From positions 1,674,001 through 1,738,000 of the forward strand of contig NZ_BCVC01000001.1 in assembly GCF_001591545.1 (NCBI RefSeq): a DNA stretch of 64,000 nt. The letters are read 5' to 3'. How positions within the stretch are numbered: the first letter of the stretch is position 1; each line of letters opens with the position of its first letter. Source of the DNA: Lederbergia lenta NBRC 16444. GTDB lineage: Bacteria; Bacillota; Bacilli; Bacillales; Bacillaceae_C. The notes under the pieces were generated by a model. It searched no databases and was not told the DNA's origin. It was given only the letters and a program-made list of their open reading frames with translations. Of this stretch, positions 37,027-45,759 are shown piece by piece. The position numbers were made by a program, and so were the translations under genes.

Positions 37027-37066
37027 AAAATAAAGCTGATTCCATAATCGGAATCAGCTTTATTCT
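37027..37066 (-). terminator. Terminator of dapA
   Basis: AATAAAGCTGATTCC (37029-37043), six bases, GGAATCAGCTTTATT (37050-37064), a perfect 15-bp stem. It follows dapA on the minus strand. Confidence 0.92.
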
Positions 37067-37088
37067 GCTTGACTAATTCATTACGTCT

Positions 37089-37967
37089 TTATGATTTTAT
37101 AGATTCTATCAATGCCGACAAATCAGATCTTTCTTGTTCAGTAAGTGGAACGAGTGGAAGTCTAACTGAACCAACATCCAAGCCACTCAGTTGTAAAGCT
37201 GTTTTAACAGGCGTAGGACTAGGTGCCTGGAATAACCCTCTTATTAGAGGTAATAACTTTCTATGAAGAGAAGCAGCTTCTTGATGATCGCCCTGTTCAA
37301 ATAAACGAATCATTTCCTGAAGCTCTGGTCCTATTACATGACTAGCAACAGAAACGACACCATGCCCACCAATTGCCATAACTGGTAATGCAAGCCCATC
37401 ATCTCCACTATAAAGCATGAAATCATCATCTGTTTGAGAAATGATTTCAGCCATTGCATTCAAATCTCCACTCGCTTCTTTTGCAGCTACGATATTATCA
37501 ACTTTAGCGAGTTTGATCATTGTTTCTGGCAAAATATTAACTGCGGATCTGCCTGGTATATTATAAACCATTACAGGTAATGTTGTTTCCTTAGCGATTG
37601 AATAAAAGTGCTCATATAATCCAGTTTGATTAGGTTTACTATAATACGGCGCCACTAGCATAACACCATCTACGCCTATTTCTTCTGCTTGTTTTGTTAA
37701 TTCAATTGAAGCATACGTATTATTGCTACCTGTTCCAGCGATGACCGGCACTCGACCATCAACAACTTTTAAAACATGACGAAATAAAGCAGTTTTTTCT
37801 TCATTAGATAATGTAGGCGATTCGCCTGTTGTTCCAGCCACGACTAATGAGTCAGTGCCATTATTAATTAAATGGTTGACGAGTTTCGTCGTTTTAGGAA
37901 AATCAATATTTCCTTTATTATCAAAAGGAGTGACCATTGCAGTTGATACACGGCCAAAATGAACCAT
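37089..37967 (-). CDS. dapA: 4-hydroxy-tetrahydrodipicolinate synthase
   Basis: DapA condenses aspartate semialdehyde and pyruvate, leading to lysine, peptidoglycan diaminopimelate and spore dipicolinate. The 292-residue TIM barrel has GTTGESPTL near 44, Tyr in YNIPGRS near 135, and the Schiff-base lysine in IVAAKEASGD near 162. GAGGTG stands before ATG 37967. It is the last gene of the dpaA-dpaB-asd-dapG-dapA cluster, so all steps from aspartate to dipicolinate, except the phosphatase-free intermediates, are encoded together. Confidence 0.97.
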   Translation of the reverse strand: MVHFGRVSTAMVTPFDNKGNIDFPKTTKLVNHLINNGTDSLVVAGTTGESPTLSNEEKTALFRHVLKVVDGRVPVIAGTGSNNTYASIELTKQAEEIGVDGVMLVAPYYSKPNQTGLYEHFYSIAKETTLPVMVYNIPGRSAVNILPETMIKLAKVDNIVAAKEASGDLNAMAEIISQTDDDFMLYSGDDGLALPVMAIGGHGVVSVASHVIGPELQEMIRLFEQGDHQEAASLHRKLLPLIRGLFQAPSPTPVKTALQLSGLDVGSVRLPLVPLTEQERSDLSALIESIKS

Positions 37968-37999
37968 TCCTTACACCTCAATCCTATCTATCTTTCATA

Positions 38000-39220
38000 T
38001 TAAATTTGTTCTTCTTGAAGTTGAAATACATCATGTAGTGCATTAACAGCTTCCACTAATTCTTCTCCACTTACAAGTACCCATATTGTAGTATGACTAT
38101 CGGCCGATTGCAGAATACGGATATCCTTCTCCGAGAGTGCAGTCACTATTTTAGCAGTGACTCCAGGCACACCAGCAATACCTGCTCCTACAACGGAAAC
38201 TTTCGCACAATTTTCTTCAACTGAAGGAACATAGCCACGCTTTTTTAGAATAGCAATAGCACGTTCTGATGCAGAAGCAGCGACGGTATATAATACCCCA
38301 TTTGGAGAAATATTAATAAAATCGACGCTTATGCTTTCAGTGGCCATCGCTTTAAAAACATCGGCTTGAAGATCATATTGACCTTCTTTGGCTGTCACTT
38401 TTATTTGAGAAACATTCGGGACATAAGCAATTCCAGTTACAAGACGTTCACGAATATTTGCCCCTTGTTGTTTATTTAATGATGTAACAAGCGTACCAGG
38501 TGAATCTGAATAAGTAGATCTAATTCTAATTGGTATTTTTGCTTGCATGGCAATTTCTACAGCTCTTGGGTGGATTACTTTTGCGCCTTGATAAGCCATA
38601 TTGCACACTTCATTATAAGTAACGACCTCTAATGGACGAGCTTTATCAACGATTCGCGGATCGGCTGTCATCATACCATTAACATCAGTAAATATATCAA
38701 TCCACTCTGCGTTTACTGCAGCGCCAAGCGCAGCAGCAGTCGTGTCACTACCGCCCCTGCCAATCGTTGTTATATCACCATTTTGTGCTGCTCCTTGGAA
38801 GCCGGCAACGACTACTACATCATTGTGTTCTAATTCACGCAAAAGACGGTTACATTTCATTTCTAATATCTTTGCATTTGTATGATCGTCATTTGTGACA
38901 AAACCCGCTTGAGCTCCAGTCATTGCCGTTGCTTTAATTCCTTTTTCTATTAAAGAATGGGTGAAAACGACACTTGAAATCGTTTCTCCGCAAGATAAAA
39001 GCATATCCTGTTCTCTATTATTTAATCCAGTACTTTGCCCACCAACGAGCGATAATAAAGTATCGGTCGCATACGGATCGCCTTGTCTTCCCATTGCAGA
39101 TACAACAACTATTGCTTTGTATCCTAGTTCAATCGCCCTTTGAATATGATTCATTGCATGTTGTCTTGTTTCAGCATTTTGAACAGAAGTTCCACCAAAC
39201 TTTTGGACGATTAATTTCAT
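38000..39220 (-). CDS. dapG: Aspartokinase I, DAP-sensitive type
   Basis: It phosphorylates aspartate as the first step of the pathway. The 406 residues show the N-terminal kinase domain with VQKFGGTSV near residue 4, GRGGSDTTAAAL near 153 and two C-terminal ACT domains (about 260-400), with VSVVGAGIAGVPG in the second. DapG is the diaminopimelate-inhibited isozyme in B. subtilis, and it sits in this same cluster there. GAGGTG stands before ATG 39220; the gene begins 30 bases after asd. Confidence 0.96.
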   Translation of the reverse strand: MKLIVQKFGGTSVQNAETRQHAMNHIQRAIELGYKAIVVVSAMGRQGDPYATDTLLSLVGGQSTGLNNREQDMLLSCGETISSVVFTHSLIEKGIKATAMTGAQAGFVTNDDHTNAKILEMKCNRLLRELEHNDVVVVAGFQGAAQNGDITTIGRGGSDTTAAALGAAVNAEWIDIFTDVNGMMTADPRIVDKARPLEVVTYNEVCNMAYQGAKVIHPRAVEIAMQAKIPIRIRSTYSDSPGTLVTSLNKQQGANIRERLVTGIAYVPNVSQIKVTAKEGQYDLQADVFKAMATESISVDFINISPNGVLYTVAASASERAIAILKKRGYVPSVEENCAKVSVVGAGIAGVPGVTAKIVTALSEKDIRILQSADSHTTIWVLVSGEELVEAVNALHDVFQLQEEQI

Positions 39221-39250
39221 ATCAACACCTCATCTTAACCATTAACAAAT

Positions 39251-40306
39251 TTACTTTTCAGTAACAACTTTTAATTTAATTAGGCTCTCTGCAATTTGGA
39301 TTGTATTTAATGCTGCACCTTTAATTAAATTATCGGAAACAATCCACATATGAAACCCTGTATCTTCATCTAAATCTTTACGTATTCTACCAATAAAAAC
39401 ATCTTCTTTCCCAGCAGCCATTGCTGGCATCGGATAAAGTTGGTTTTCAGGTTCATCTTGAACGGTAAGTCCAGGAGCAACAGATAAAATCTGTTGAATA
39501 TCTGTAACTTTTACATCATTTCTATCCAATTCAATATAAACTGATTCTGAATGACCCGTTTCTACTGGAAGTCTGACGCAAGTTGCTGCAACTTTGAGCT
39601 CAGGCATTTCCATGATTTTTTTCGTTTCATTAATCATTTTCATTTCTTCTAGTGTATATCCATTAGCAGCAAACTGATCTATTTGTGGAATAACATTAAA
39701 AGCAATTTGATAATGTTTATCTGCACCGCCGACTGGCAAAATTTCTGGAGAGAATTCTTGCTCATTTAAAATAGCAGTAGCTTGGTCCTTCATCTCATTG
39801 ATAGCAGCAGCTCCAGCTCCAGATACAGCTTGATATGTGGAAACGATCACTTTTTTCAAACCATACTCTTGTCTAATTGGTTCAAGCGCTGCAACCATTT
39901 GTATCGTAGAACAATTGGGATTCGCAATAATTCCATTATGTTTTAAAATTGCTTCTTCATTTACTTCTGGTACAACTAGTGGAACTTCCGGATCCATTCT
40001 GAATGCGCTCGTGTTATCGACTACAATCGCTCCGCGTTTTACAGCTTCAGGCGCAAATTTTTCAGAAATACTACCACCTGCACTAAATAAAGCTATATCC
40101 ACACCTTCAAAAGCTTCTGGAACAGCTTCTTGCACAGTTATTTTTTGACCTTTAAATTCTATTTCCGTTCCTGCCGAGCGGGCAGATGATAACAACGTTA
40201 ATTTTTTTATCGGAAAATCTCTATTCTCCAATGTTTTCAAAATCTGCTGTCCGACTGCACCTGTTGCACCCATAACAGCTAGATGGTATCCTGGTAAATT
40301 TGACAT
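39251..40306 (-). CDS. asd: Aspartate-semialdehyde dehydrogenase
   Basis: It reduces aspartyl phosphate to the semialdehyde, with NADPH. The 351 residues have the NADP loop GATGAVGQQ near 13, the catalytic Cys in ANPNCSTIQM near 133, and GHSESVYIEL near 255. ATG 40306 lies behind GGAAGGGG and gives the usual N-terminus; the longer open frame upstream is rejected. It lies between dpaB and dapG. Confidence 0.97.
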   Translation of the reverse strand: MSNLPGYHLAVMGATGAVGQQILKTLENRDFPIKKLTLLSSARSAGTEIEFKGQKITVQEAVPEAFEGVDIALFSAGGSISEKFAPEAVKRGAIVVDNTSAFRMDPEVPLVVPEVNEEAILKHNGIIANPNCSTIQMVAALEPIRQEYGLKKVIVSTYQAVSGAGAAAINEMKDQATAILNEQEFSPEILPVGGADKHYQIAFNVIPQIDQFAANGYTLEEMKMINETKKIMEMPELKVAATCVRLPVETGHSESVYIELDRNDVKVTDIQQILSVAPGLTVQDEPENQLYPMPAMAAGKEDVFIGRIRKDLDEDTGFHMWIVSDNLIKGAALNTIQIAESLIKLKVVTEK

Positions 40307-40479
40307 ATAGATTTCCCCTTCCAATCCAACACTGACTTTCCGACGTTGATATTTGAATTTCATTAATAATTATTATATTATCACATTTGATCACACTATC
40401 GTTATTATTTTAGCAAAAATCGCTCGAATACACTATTAATACACATAGTTTTCATATATACATCGACATTTAAATCCAG

Positions 40480-41073
40480 TTATTGTCTATAACGCTCGAT
40501 GATGACAGGCTGGTATTGCTTATTACTTAATGCAGCAATCACTGTTTCCGATAGATAATCCATCTGTGCTACCATCGAAGTCGGTTTCAAATGAATATCA
40601 TCTTGACCAAATGGAATAAAATATATATTTTTAGCAGCCATTAATTTCATTAAATTAATTCCATTTAATCCAAGGGCGTCATTCGTTGATATACCTAAAA
40701 CAACTGGCTTACTGTTTCTTAAAGTAGCTTTAGCTGCCATTAGTACTGGAGAATCAGTTAAAGCGTTAGCAAATTTACTCATTGAATTACCTGTAAGTGG
40801 TGCGATAACCATACAGTCCAATGGTTCTTTCGGACCTAGTGGCTCTGCATCCACTATACTTGCAATTACTTTGCGCCCGGTTATCTTTTCAATCTTCTCC
40901 AACCATTCAAGACCTTCTCCAAACCTTGTATTCGTATTAGCTAAAGTGTACGTTACTACTGGAACAACTTCGGCACCTAATTGCACCAACTTTTCAACTT
41001 CAGGCAACACAGCATCGTATGTGCAGTGGGATCCAGTCATGCCAAAACCGATTTTTTTTCCAGATAAACTCAT
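40480..41073 (-). CDS. dpaB: Dipicolinate synthase subunit B
   Basis: The 197-residue flavoprotein-fold subunit of dipicolinate synthase, which makes the spore-core chelator dipicolinic acid in the mother cell. Motifs: GFGMTGSHCTYD near residue 8, CMVIAPLTGNSMSKFANALTDSPV split over 86-110, and STNDALGLNGINLMKL. The gene overlaps dpaA by 4 bases (ATGA) and follows GGGGAAAG. Also known as SpoVFB. Confidence 0.97.
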   Translation of the reverse strand: MSLSGKKIGFGMTGSHCTYDAVLPEVEKLVQLGAEVVPVVTYTLANTNTRFGEGLEWLEKIEKITGRKVIASIVDAEPLGPKEPLDCMVIAPLTGNSMSKFANALTDSPVLMAAKATLRNSKPVVLGISTNDALGLNGINLMKLMAAKNIYFIPFGQDDIHLKPTSMVAQMDYLSETVIAALSNKQYQPVIIERYRQ

Positions 41074-41972
41074 TTTTCTTTCCCCTTTCCTTTATCAAAG
41101 TCATCACCAAGTAGCTGTGACAAAACATTTGCCAGTATTCTACCGGCTGTTTTAGGTGCAACGATGCCTGGTAACCCTGGTGCTAGCAATGCTTTAGTGC
41201 CCCGTCTTTCCGCGTAACGGAAATCCGTCCCGCCTGGCTTAGAAGCTAAATCAATAATTAATGCATCTAAAGGCATTTTCGCTATAACCCCTGCATTCAA
41301 AATTGGATGGGGGATTGTATTTATACAAATATCGATATCTTTTATTTCATCATGTAAATTTTCTAAATGAAAAGGTTTAAGACCCATTTCTGTTACCCTC
41401 GCAAGATGTTCGCTTTTACGGGCACCTACTTTAACTTGGGCTCCTAAGAGAGAGAATACCCTTGCAACTGTCATTCCGACTCTTCCTAGCCCTAACACAG
41501 CCACTTTTGATTGGTGGATCGTAATATCCGTATTTTGAATGGCCATCATAATAGTTCCTTCCACTGTTGGTATTGAATTATAAATGGCCACATCGTCTCT
41601 TTCGAAAAGTTGAATTAATTTACGATTTGCGTTATTGGAAATTTGATTCAGATAACTGTTACTTATCCCAGAATAAATCGTACAGTGTGAAGGAGTTTGT
41701 TGAAGCATTTGCTCTGTCAAGATTACTTTTTCGTTTGAAAAAATTGTTTCCAATTCACCCTCCAGGCTTGTTCCAGGTACAGGAAGAATTAAGGCGTCCA
41801 TTTTCGAAAAATCTAATTCCTTAATTTTCTCTTTGGATGTTCCTAAAACTAAGGGATCCAATTGTTCAAATCCAATTAAATATAGCCTAGCATCTAACTC
41901 AGTCAATTTTCTGATGATTTCAAGCTGTCTTGCATCTCCACCTAGAATAGCTATTTGCATATCTGTTAACAT
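41070..41972 (-). CDS. dpaA: Dipicolinate synthase subunit A
   Basis: The 300-residue NAD(P)-binding subunit of dipicolinate synthase. Motifs: AILGGDARQLEI near residue 8 (first Rossmann loop), VAVLGLGRVGMTVARVFSLLG near 154, CINTIPHPILN and LAPGLPGIVAPKTAG near 265. ATG 41972 lies 10 bases after AAGGTG. A sigma-K-like promoter at 42023-42049 fits mother-cell expression late in sporulation, as known for spoVFA. It is the first gene of dpaA-dpaB. Confidence 0.97.
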   Translation of the reverse strand: MLTDMQIAILGGDARQLEIIRKLTELDARLYLIGFEQLDPLVLGTSKEKIKELDFSKMDALILPVPGTSLEGELETIFSNEKVILTEQMLQQTPSHCTIYSGISNSYLNQISNNANRKLIQLFERDDVAIYNSIPTVEGTIMMAIQNTDITIHQSKVAVLGLGRVGMTVARVFSLLGAQVKVGARKSEHLARVTEMGLKPFHLENLHDEIKDIDICINTIPHPILNAGVIAKMPLDALIIDLASKPGGTDFRYAERRGTKALLAPGLPGIVAPKTAGRILANVLSQLLGDDFDKGKGKEK

Positions 41973-42022
41973 CAAATTTCTTCACCTTCTTTTTATACAT
42001 ACTAGAAAACTACCGCACAATC

Positions 42023-42049
42023 AGTGTATGACCACAAGAATAAGGCTGT
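42023..42049 (-). promoter_or_regulatory. Candidate sigma-K promoter of dpaAB
   Basis: On the minus strand AC (42049-42048), exactly 17 bases, then CATACACT (42030-42023). This fits the sigma-K pattern, and spoVF is sigma-K dependent in B. subtilis. It sits between the ymxH terminator and the dpaA start. Confidence 0.5.
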
Positions 42050-42058
42050 GCATAAATA

Positions 42059-42118
42059 AAAACAAAAGCCACTCTGCCAAATTGGGGATTCCCCCTTTGA
42101 AGAGTGACTTTTGTTTTC
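42059..42118 (-). terminator. Long terminator hairpin behind ymxH
   Basis: AACAAAAG.CACTCT pairs with AGAGTG.CTTTTGTT, with inner AAA/TTT and GGGG/CCCC steps. It is bidirectional and separates ymxH from the dpaA promoter. Confidence 0.85.
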
Positions 42119-42141
42119 TATTTCAGAACTAAAACGAGCGA

Positions 42142-42396
42142 TTATCTATAATTCTTTTCTTCATTTTTCTCTGGCACTTCCAGAATGATCATATCCGTAC
42201 CTATTGTCCTTATAAAGTGCCAAGGTACGATGATTTCATCTCCACCTTTTCTCATCCATTTACCTGAAGGAATAATCAAATGATTAATTTCCCCTGTGCG
42301 GCTATTAATTTCTAAGTCTGTCTGCCCTAAAATTCCCAATCTTTCCGCTTTTCGATAGTCTACTATCTCTTTTCCCCCAAGTTCACTCAGACGCAT
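42142..42396 (-). CDS. ymxH: YmxH (YlmC/YmxH family) PRC-barrel sporulation-linked protein
   Basis: An 84-residue protein of the YlmC/YmxH family of spore formers, MRLSELGGKEIVDY at the start and WHFIRTIGTDMIILEV near the end, consistent with a small PRC-barrel fold. The function is unknown. ATG 42396 lies 6 bases after AGGAGG; an in-frame ATG at 42402 touches that site and longer starts lack one. In B. subtilis it lies between mlpA and spoVFA, as here. Confidence 0.92.
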   Translation of the reverse strand: MRLSELGGKEIVDYRKAERLGILGQTDLEINSRTGEINHLIIPSGKWMRKGGDEIIVPWHFIRTIGTDMIILEVPEKNEEKNYR

Positions 42397-42550
42397 ATTC
42401 ATCCTCCTTTTGCCTGTATTAGTTATATATAAGTAACTTGGCCTACATTTAGAATAAGAAAAGCGCAAAGTATCTGTTAAGTGTTGTACAGACTAGGCTT
42501 CCATGAAGCAAATCTGGACCACTGAAAAAAATGATGTGGAATACTGTTAT

Positions 42551-42613
42551 TTCCGCTTCGGGAGGGCGTGCCGTGAGCCGCTTGATCCCCTTGGGGTCGC
42601 CAGCTTAGGCCTC
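42551..42613. repeat. Degenerate GC-rich intergenic repeat of Bacillaceae type
   Basis: TTTCCGCTTCGGGAGGGCGT followed by GCCGTGAGCCGCTTGATCC, CCTTGGGGTCGCCAGCTTAGG. It includes the small hairpin GATCCCCTTGGGGTC. It is much more GC-rich than the flanks and resembles, from memory, the TTCCGCTT...GCGTGCC... repeats scattered in Bacillaceae genomes. Confidence 0.5.
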
Positions 42614-42740
42614 AATCAACTTGGTTTTCTTTTTCACAAAAATGTTTTGTTCCCTTCATAAACGTAGTTAAATTTTTAACCTTCTGAGAAATCTACATGA
42701 CAAATAAACCTAACGAATATTTTTCGCAAGGGCCTTTGTC

Positions 42741-42746
42741 TATAAT
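42741..42746 (+). promoter_or_regulatory. -10 box of the candidate small RNA
   Basis: An exact TATAAT on the plus strand; TG lies four to three bases upstream, one base off the extended -10 spacing. The -35 region (TATTTT at 42718) is poor. Six bases downstream, the first hairpin of the RNA begins. Confidence 0.5.
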
Positions 42747-42751
42747 GAATT

Positions 42752-42883
42752 TTCTTCTTATGAATTGCCTTTAGCTAATTCGTAAGAAGACGTGTTGAAT
42801 AAGGTGAAATGTCACTTTCAGGAACTTATTCACACATGCGATTACTGCAACCTTATGATGCTTACTTTGAGGTTGCTTTTTTT
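42752..42883 (+). ncRNA. Candidate structured small RNA, about 130 nt, unknown family
   Basis: Three hairpins follow a TATAAT box. H1: TCTTCTTATGAATT (42753-42766) with AATTCGTAAGAAGA (42777-42790), 14 bp with one G-T pair. H2: GAATAAG (42797-42803) with CTTATTC (42825-42831), extended by GTG.T/A.CAC outside and TGAAA/TTTCA inside. H3: GCAACCT (42847-42853) with AGGTTGC (42870-42876), then seven Ts, an intrinsic terminator on the plus strand only. No ORF lies inside and no plus-strand gene follows, so a riboswitch leader is unlikely. I do not recognise 6S, RsaE/RoxS, SRP RNA, T-box or a known riboswitch core in it. Expression is unproven. Confidence 0.55.
42847..42883 (+). terminator. Plus-strand terminator ending the candidate small RNA
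   Basis: GCAACCT and AGGTTGC form a 7-bp stem with a 16-base loop, followed by TTTTTTTATT. The opposite strand lacks a T tract after the stem, so the orientation is clear. Confidence 0.75.
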
Positions 42884-42886
42884 ATT

Positions 42887-43069
42887 AATCATAATGATCC
42901 ACTATCGTATTTTTAATTATTGCACGTAGTGAAATCATTGCCATTACCATGGATTAATGAATTTTCCTCAAACTTTCATTTCCCCTTTTCTGTAACTTTC
43001 CGGATTTGGTATCCTTGAGTTTCGATTCCAGCGTCCGCACGATTTTCATTCACTATATCCATTGTGAAA
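42887..43069. other. Intergenic stretch with no recognised feature
   Basis: AT-rich sequence between the candidate small RNA and the mlpA terminator. No ORF with a ribosome site and no strong hairpin were seen. Confidence 0.5.
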
Positions 43070-43110
43070 TAAAAAAACTGTAGACGGCTCGTATTTTCGT
43101 TGTCTACAGT
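43070..43110 (-). terminator. Terminator of mlpA
   Basis: ACTGTAGAC (43077-43085) pairs with GTCTACAGT (43102-43110); seven As on the left give the U tract on the minus strand. Confidence 0.85.
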
Positions 43111-43145
43111 CGGAGACCCTATCTTTATAAAGGAGGGAAATATAT

Positions 43146-44384
43146 TTAATTCATTCGATCTGGCAGTCTGTTATCTGGACTAATCAATGCTACGGAATAT
43201 TTATCGGTAAATATTCCGTTTGTGATTGCACTTACACTATCTATTGTCACTTTGTCAATCTCTTCAATAATTTGATCTAAAGTCCGATGTTTACCCAATA
43301 TTAATTCATTTTTCCCATTTCGGCTCATTCTACTATTCGTGCTTTCCAGACTGAGCATTAGATTTCCTTTTAATTGTTCTTTGCTGTTTACGAGTTCTTT
43401 TTTAGTAATTCCGTTATCTTTTAAAACTTCCAATGTGTTTTGGATTGTCTCATACAATTCATTCATTTGATTCGACCCTGTTCCACCGTAAATAGTAACT
43501 AGACCACTGTCCTTAAACGAGGAATGATAAGAGAAAACGGAATAAGCTAACCCTTTTTCCTCACGTACTTCTTGAAAAAGGCGTGATGACATGCTACCGC
43601 CAAAGATATTATTCATTACGATTAAATCATATACATCATCATGCCCAATAGGTAAACCTTCAAAACCAATACATAAATGCGCCTGTTCAATTTCTTTTTG
43701 TTTCACTGCGTCATTTGCTTGAAATATCGGTTTTGTATTAGTTTGTGGTTTATTTCCTCTCTCAAATGAGCCAAAATAACGTTCAATTTCTTTGATAAAG
43801 GACTCTTTTACATTTCCGGCAATGGAAATTACAATGTTTTCCGGCACATACATATTGTGTACATATTCCTTTAATAACTCACTTGTAAAAGATTGCAAGC
43901 TTGCTTCAGTACCCAAAATTGGATACCCAAGCGGATGATTTTTATATACAGCATTACTGAGCAAGTCATGAATAATATCATCTGGTGTGTCTTCATACAT
44001 TTTAATTTCTTCTAACACCACATTTTTCTCTTTATTCAGTTCTTCGCTATCAAAAGTAGAGTTAAAAAACATATCTGCTAAAATTTCCAATGCAAATGGA
44101 GCATGGTTATCAAGCACTTTTGCGTAATAGCAAGTATATTCTTTTGATGTAAAAGCATTCACTTGACCACCAATAGAATCGAATGATTCTGCAATCTCTC
44201 TAGCATTACGCGTTTCTGTTCCCTTAAAGTACATATGCTCTAAAAAATGCGATATACCATTATTTTTTTCATTTTCATCACTTGAACCTGTTCCCACCCA
44301 TATTCCAATTGCTACAGAACGGACTGTTGGAATTTCTTCTAATACGATTCTTACACCGTTTTGACATGTATGTTTCTTTATCAT
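43146..44384 (-). CDS. mlpA: MlpA, M16 family zinc peptidase
   Basis: A 412-residue M16 (mitochondrial processing peptidase-like) protein. The zinc motif HFLEH lies near residue 47, followed by MYFKGTETR, and the third ligand region is ELNKEKNVVLEEIKMYED. The second half contains REEKGLAYSVFS near 285. In B. subtilis MlpA (YmxG) is reported to affect protease production. AGGAGG stands before ATG 44384. It follows ylxY and has a terminator behind it. Confidence 0.95.
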   Translation of the reverse strand: MIKKHTCQNGVRIVLEEIPTVRSVAIGIWVGTGSSDENEKNNGISHFLEHMYFKGTETRNAREIAESFDSIGGQVNAFTSKEYTCYYAKVLDNHAPFALEILADMFFNSTFDSEELNKEKNVVLEEIKMYEDTPDDIIHDLLSNAVYKNHPLGYPILGTEASLQSFTSELLKEYVHNMYVPENIVISIAGNVKESFIKEIERYFGSFERGNKPQTNTKPIFQANDAVKQKEIEQAHLCIGFEGLPIGHDDVYDLIVMNNIFGGSMSSRLFQEVREEKGLAYSVFSYHSSFKDSGLVTIYGGTGSNQMNELYETIQNTLEVLKDNGITKKELVNSKEQLKGNLMLSLESTNSRMSRNGKNELILGKHRTLDQIIEEIDKVTIDSVSAITNGIFTDKYSVALISPDNRLPDRMN

Positions 44385-44443
44385 TAAAAATCCTCCTGTT
44401 CATGGTGCCAAAAGCTCTAGTTTGTATCCATGAATTCTTAATA

Positions 44444-45439
44444 TTATTGCTCGTTCTTTAATCGTTTATGTTTATTATTTTGCAATTTAACAATTCTTTC
44501 TTCATCTAATAATCTCGAAACGGTGCCGATCCGTAGATTTTTTGTTTTCAACTCAATGATGAGGTCCCCAAGCGCTTTTGAAGATGCATCCGTAGGATGC
44601 ATTAAAATCATGGCTCCAGGATGCACTTTTGATAATACACGTTGTTTTAATTCTTCAGGCGAAGGATTATTCCAATCTATGGTATCTACCGTCCACATCA
44701 CGGTTCGTTGATTTAGAGAGTGTGCAATTTGTATTGTTTCTTCGCGATAACTTCCACGCGGAGGACTAAACCAAGTCACCTTTTTCTCTGTGATCGCTTC
44801 GATTATTTCATTTGTTTTTACTATTTCGGTTTTTGTTTCTGCATTTCCTAAGAGCTCCATATTCGGATGACTATAAGATTGATTGCCAAGTTCATGGCCA
44901 TTGTCGACAATTAATTTTGTTAAATCAGGATTTTTTTTAACCCATCTACCTTCAAGGAAAAAAGTTGCTTGAACATTATTCTTTTCCAATGTTTCAAGCA
45001 TATCAGGCAAATACTCATTTCCCCAAGCTACATTGATTAAAAAGCTGACCATTGGCTTATCTGGATGTCCTCGAAAGATTGGAGATGGTGGTAAATCCTC
45101 TAAATGTACATCTGGAGTGATTTGAACGAATACTAATTTCCGCTTATCAAACTGCTTATCTTTTTTCATTATTTTAAAAGATGATTTCACATCTACTTCC
45201 ATACCATTATAGCCAGGAGTAGCTTTCCAGACACTATCAATTTTTGCATTCTGAGGAGGGATATAATATTTTTCTGCAGCTTGTTCAATTTCCTCGTATA
45301 ATTCATCATATTTTGCACTTACATATATTTCGTTATTTTTCAAACTGGATAAATACGTACCTGTATAAGGGTTATAAATAACCAACAATAATAGGATACC
45401 AACCATGCCAATTCCTAGCAAGTTTTTTGTATGCCTCAT
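44444..45439 (-). CDS. ylxY: YlxY, polysaccharide deacetylase-like protein, probably degenerate
   Basis: The 331-residue exported protein has an N-terminal membrane anchor or signal (about 7-25), a region of unknown fold, then a NodB-like deacetylase domain (about 128-320). NodB motif 1 (normally TFDDG) reads LINVAWGNE, without the two Asp. Motif 2 (normally H-S/T-x-x-H) reads NQSYSHPN, with Gln187 where the first metal-binding His is expected. The motifs SPPRGSYREE and ILMHPTDASS are recognisable. Metal-dependent hydrolysis is therefore doubtful. AGGAGG precedes ATG 45439. Position upstream of mlpA matches B. subtilis. Confidence 0.93.
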   Translation of the reverse strand: MRHTKNLLGIGMVGILLLLVIYNPYTGTYLSSLKNNEIYVSAKYDELYEEIEQAAEKYYIPPQNAKIDSVWKATPGYNGMEVDVKSSFKIMKKDKQFDKRKLVFVQITPDVHLEDLPPSPIFRGHPDKPMVSFLINVAWGNEYLPDMLETLEKNNVQATFFLEGRWVKKNPDLTKLIVDNGHELGNQSYSHPNMELLGNAETKTEIVKTNEIIEAITEKKVTWFSPPRGSYREETIQIAHSLNQRTVMWTVDTIDWNNPSPEELKQRVLSKVHPGAMILMHPTDASSKALGDLIIELKTKNLRIGTVSRLLDEERIVKLQNNKHKRLKNEQ

Positions 45440-45455
45440 ATACGCGCTCCTCCTT

Positions 45456-45473
45456 CAGCATTAATTTATGCTG
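45456..45473. repeat. Small perfect inverted repeat before the ylxY ribosome site
   Basis: CAGCAT, six bases, ATGCTG, extended by one further T-A pair. It lies directly 5' of the AGGAGG of ylxY on the minus strand. Confidence 0.45.
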
Positions 45474-45494
45474 AGAAAGAACAAGAAATACGTA

Positions 45495-45680
45495 AGTATC
45501 GTTAAACGACGAACAAACTGGGATCGCTTAATGCGAATCCTTGACACTACTACCCAATGTGGAACCGGCCTTACTTATAGGATACACAGTAAGTGTTGAC
45601 GTCTAGACGACCGATGTTTCTTACTATAGGAAGAATCTTGGAGTTTACTACTAGTCACTGGGCATGAACAACCTTAGAAC
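45495..45680. repeat. Degenerate dispersed intergenic element in the ylxY-pnp gap
   Basis: It begins with GTTAAACGACGAACAAACT (45501), then GGATCGC, TCCTTGACAC and a tail of uneven composition to about 45680. The core resembles those at 10965 and 36899. A plus-strand open frame starting inside it runs antisense through pnp and is rejected. The 45440-45797 gap holds otherwise only the pnp terminator. Confidence 0.4.
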
Positions 45681-45759
45681 CGTTATGTCCGCTAGGCCAG
45701 TGGCATACATCTTGAAAGTCAAGGCTAAATTTCAAATATATTCTAGAATTTTCCCCTTG

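Noticed and set aside
42752-42883. Candidate small RNA as a riboswitch or T-box leader
   Set aside because: No plus-strand gene follows within the gap, and I see no T-box AGGGTGGNACCGCG motif nor another riboswitch core I know.
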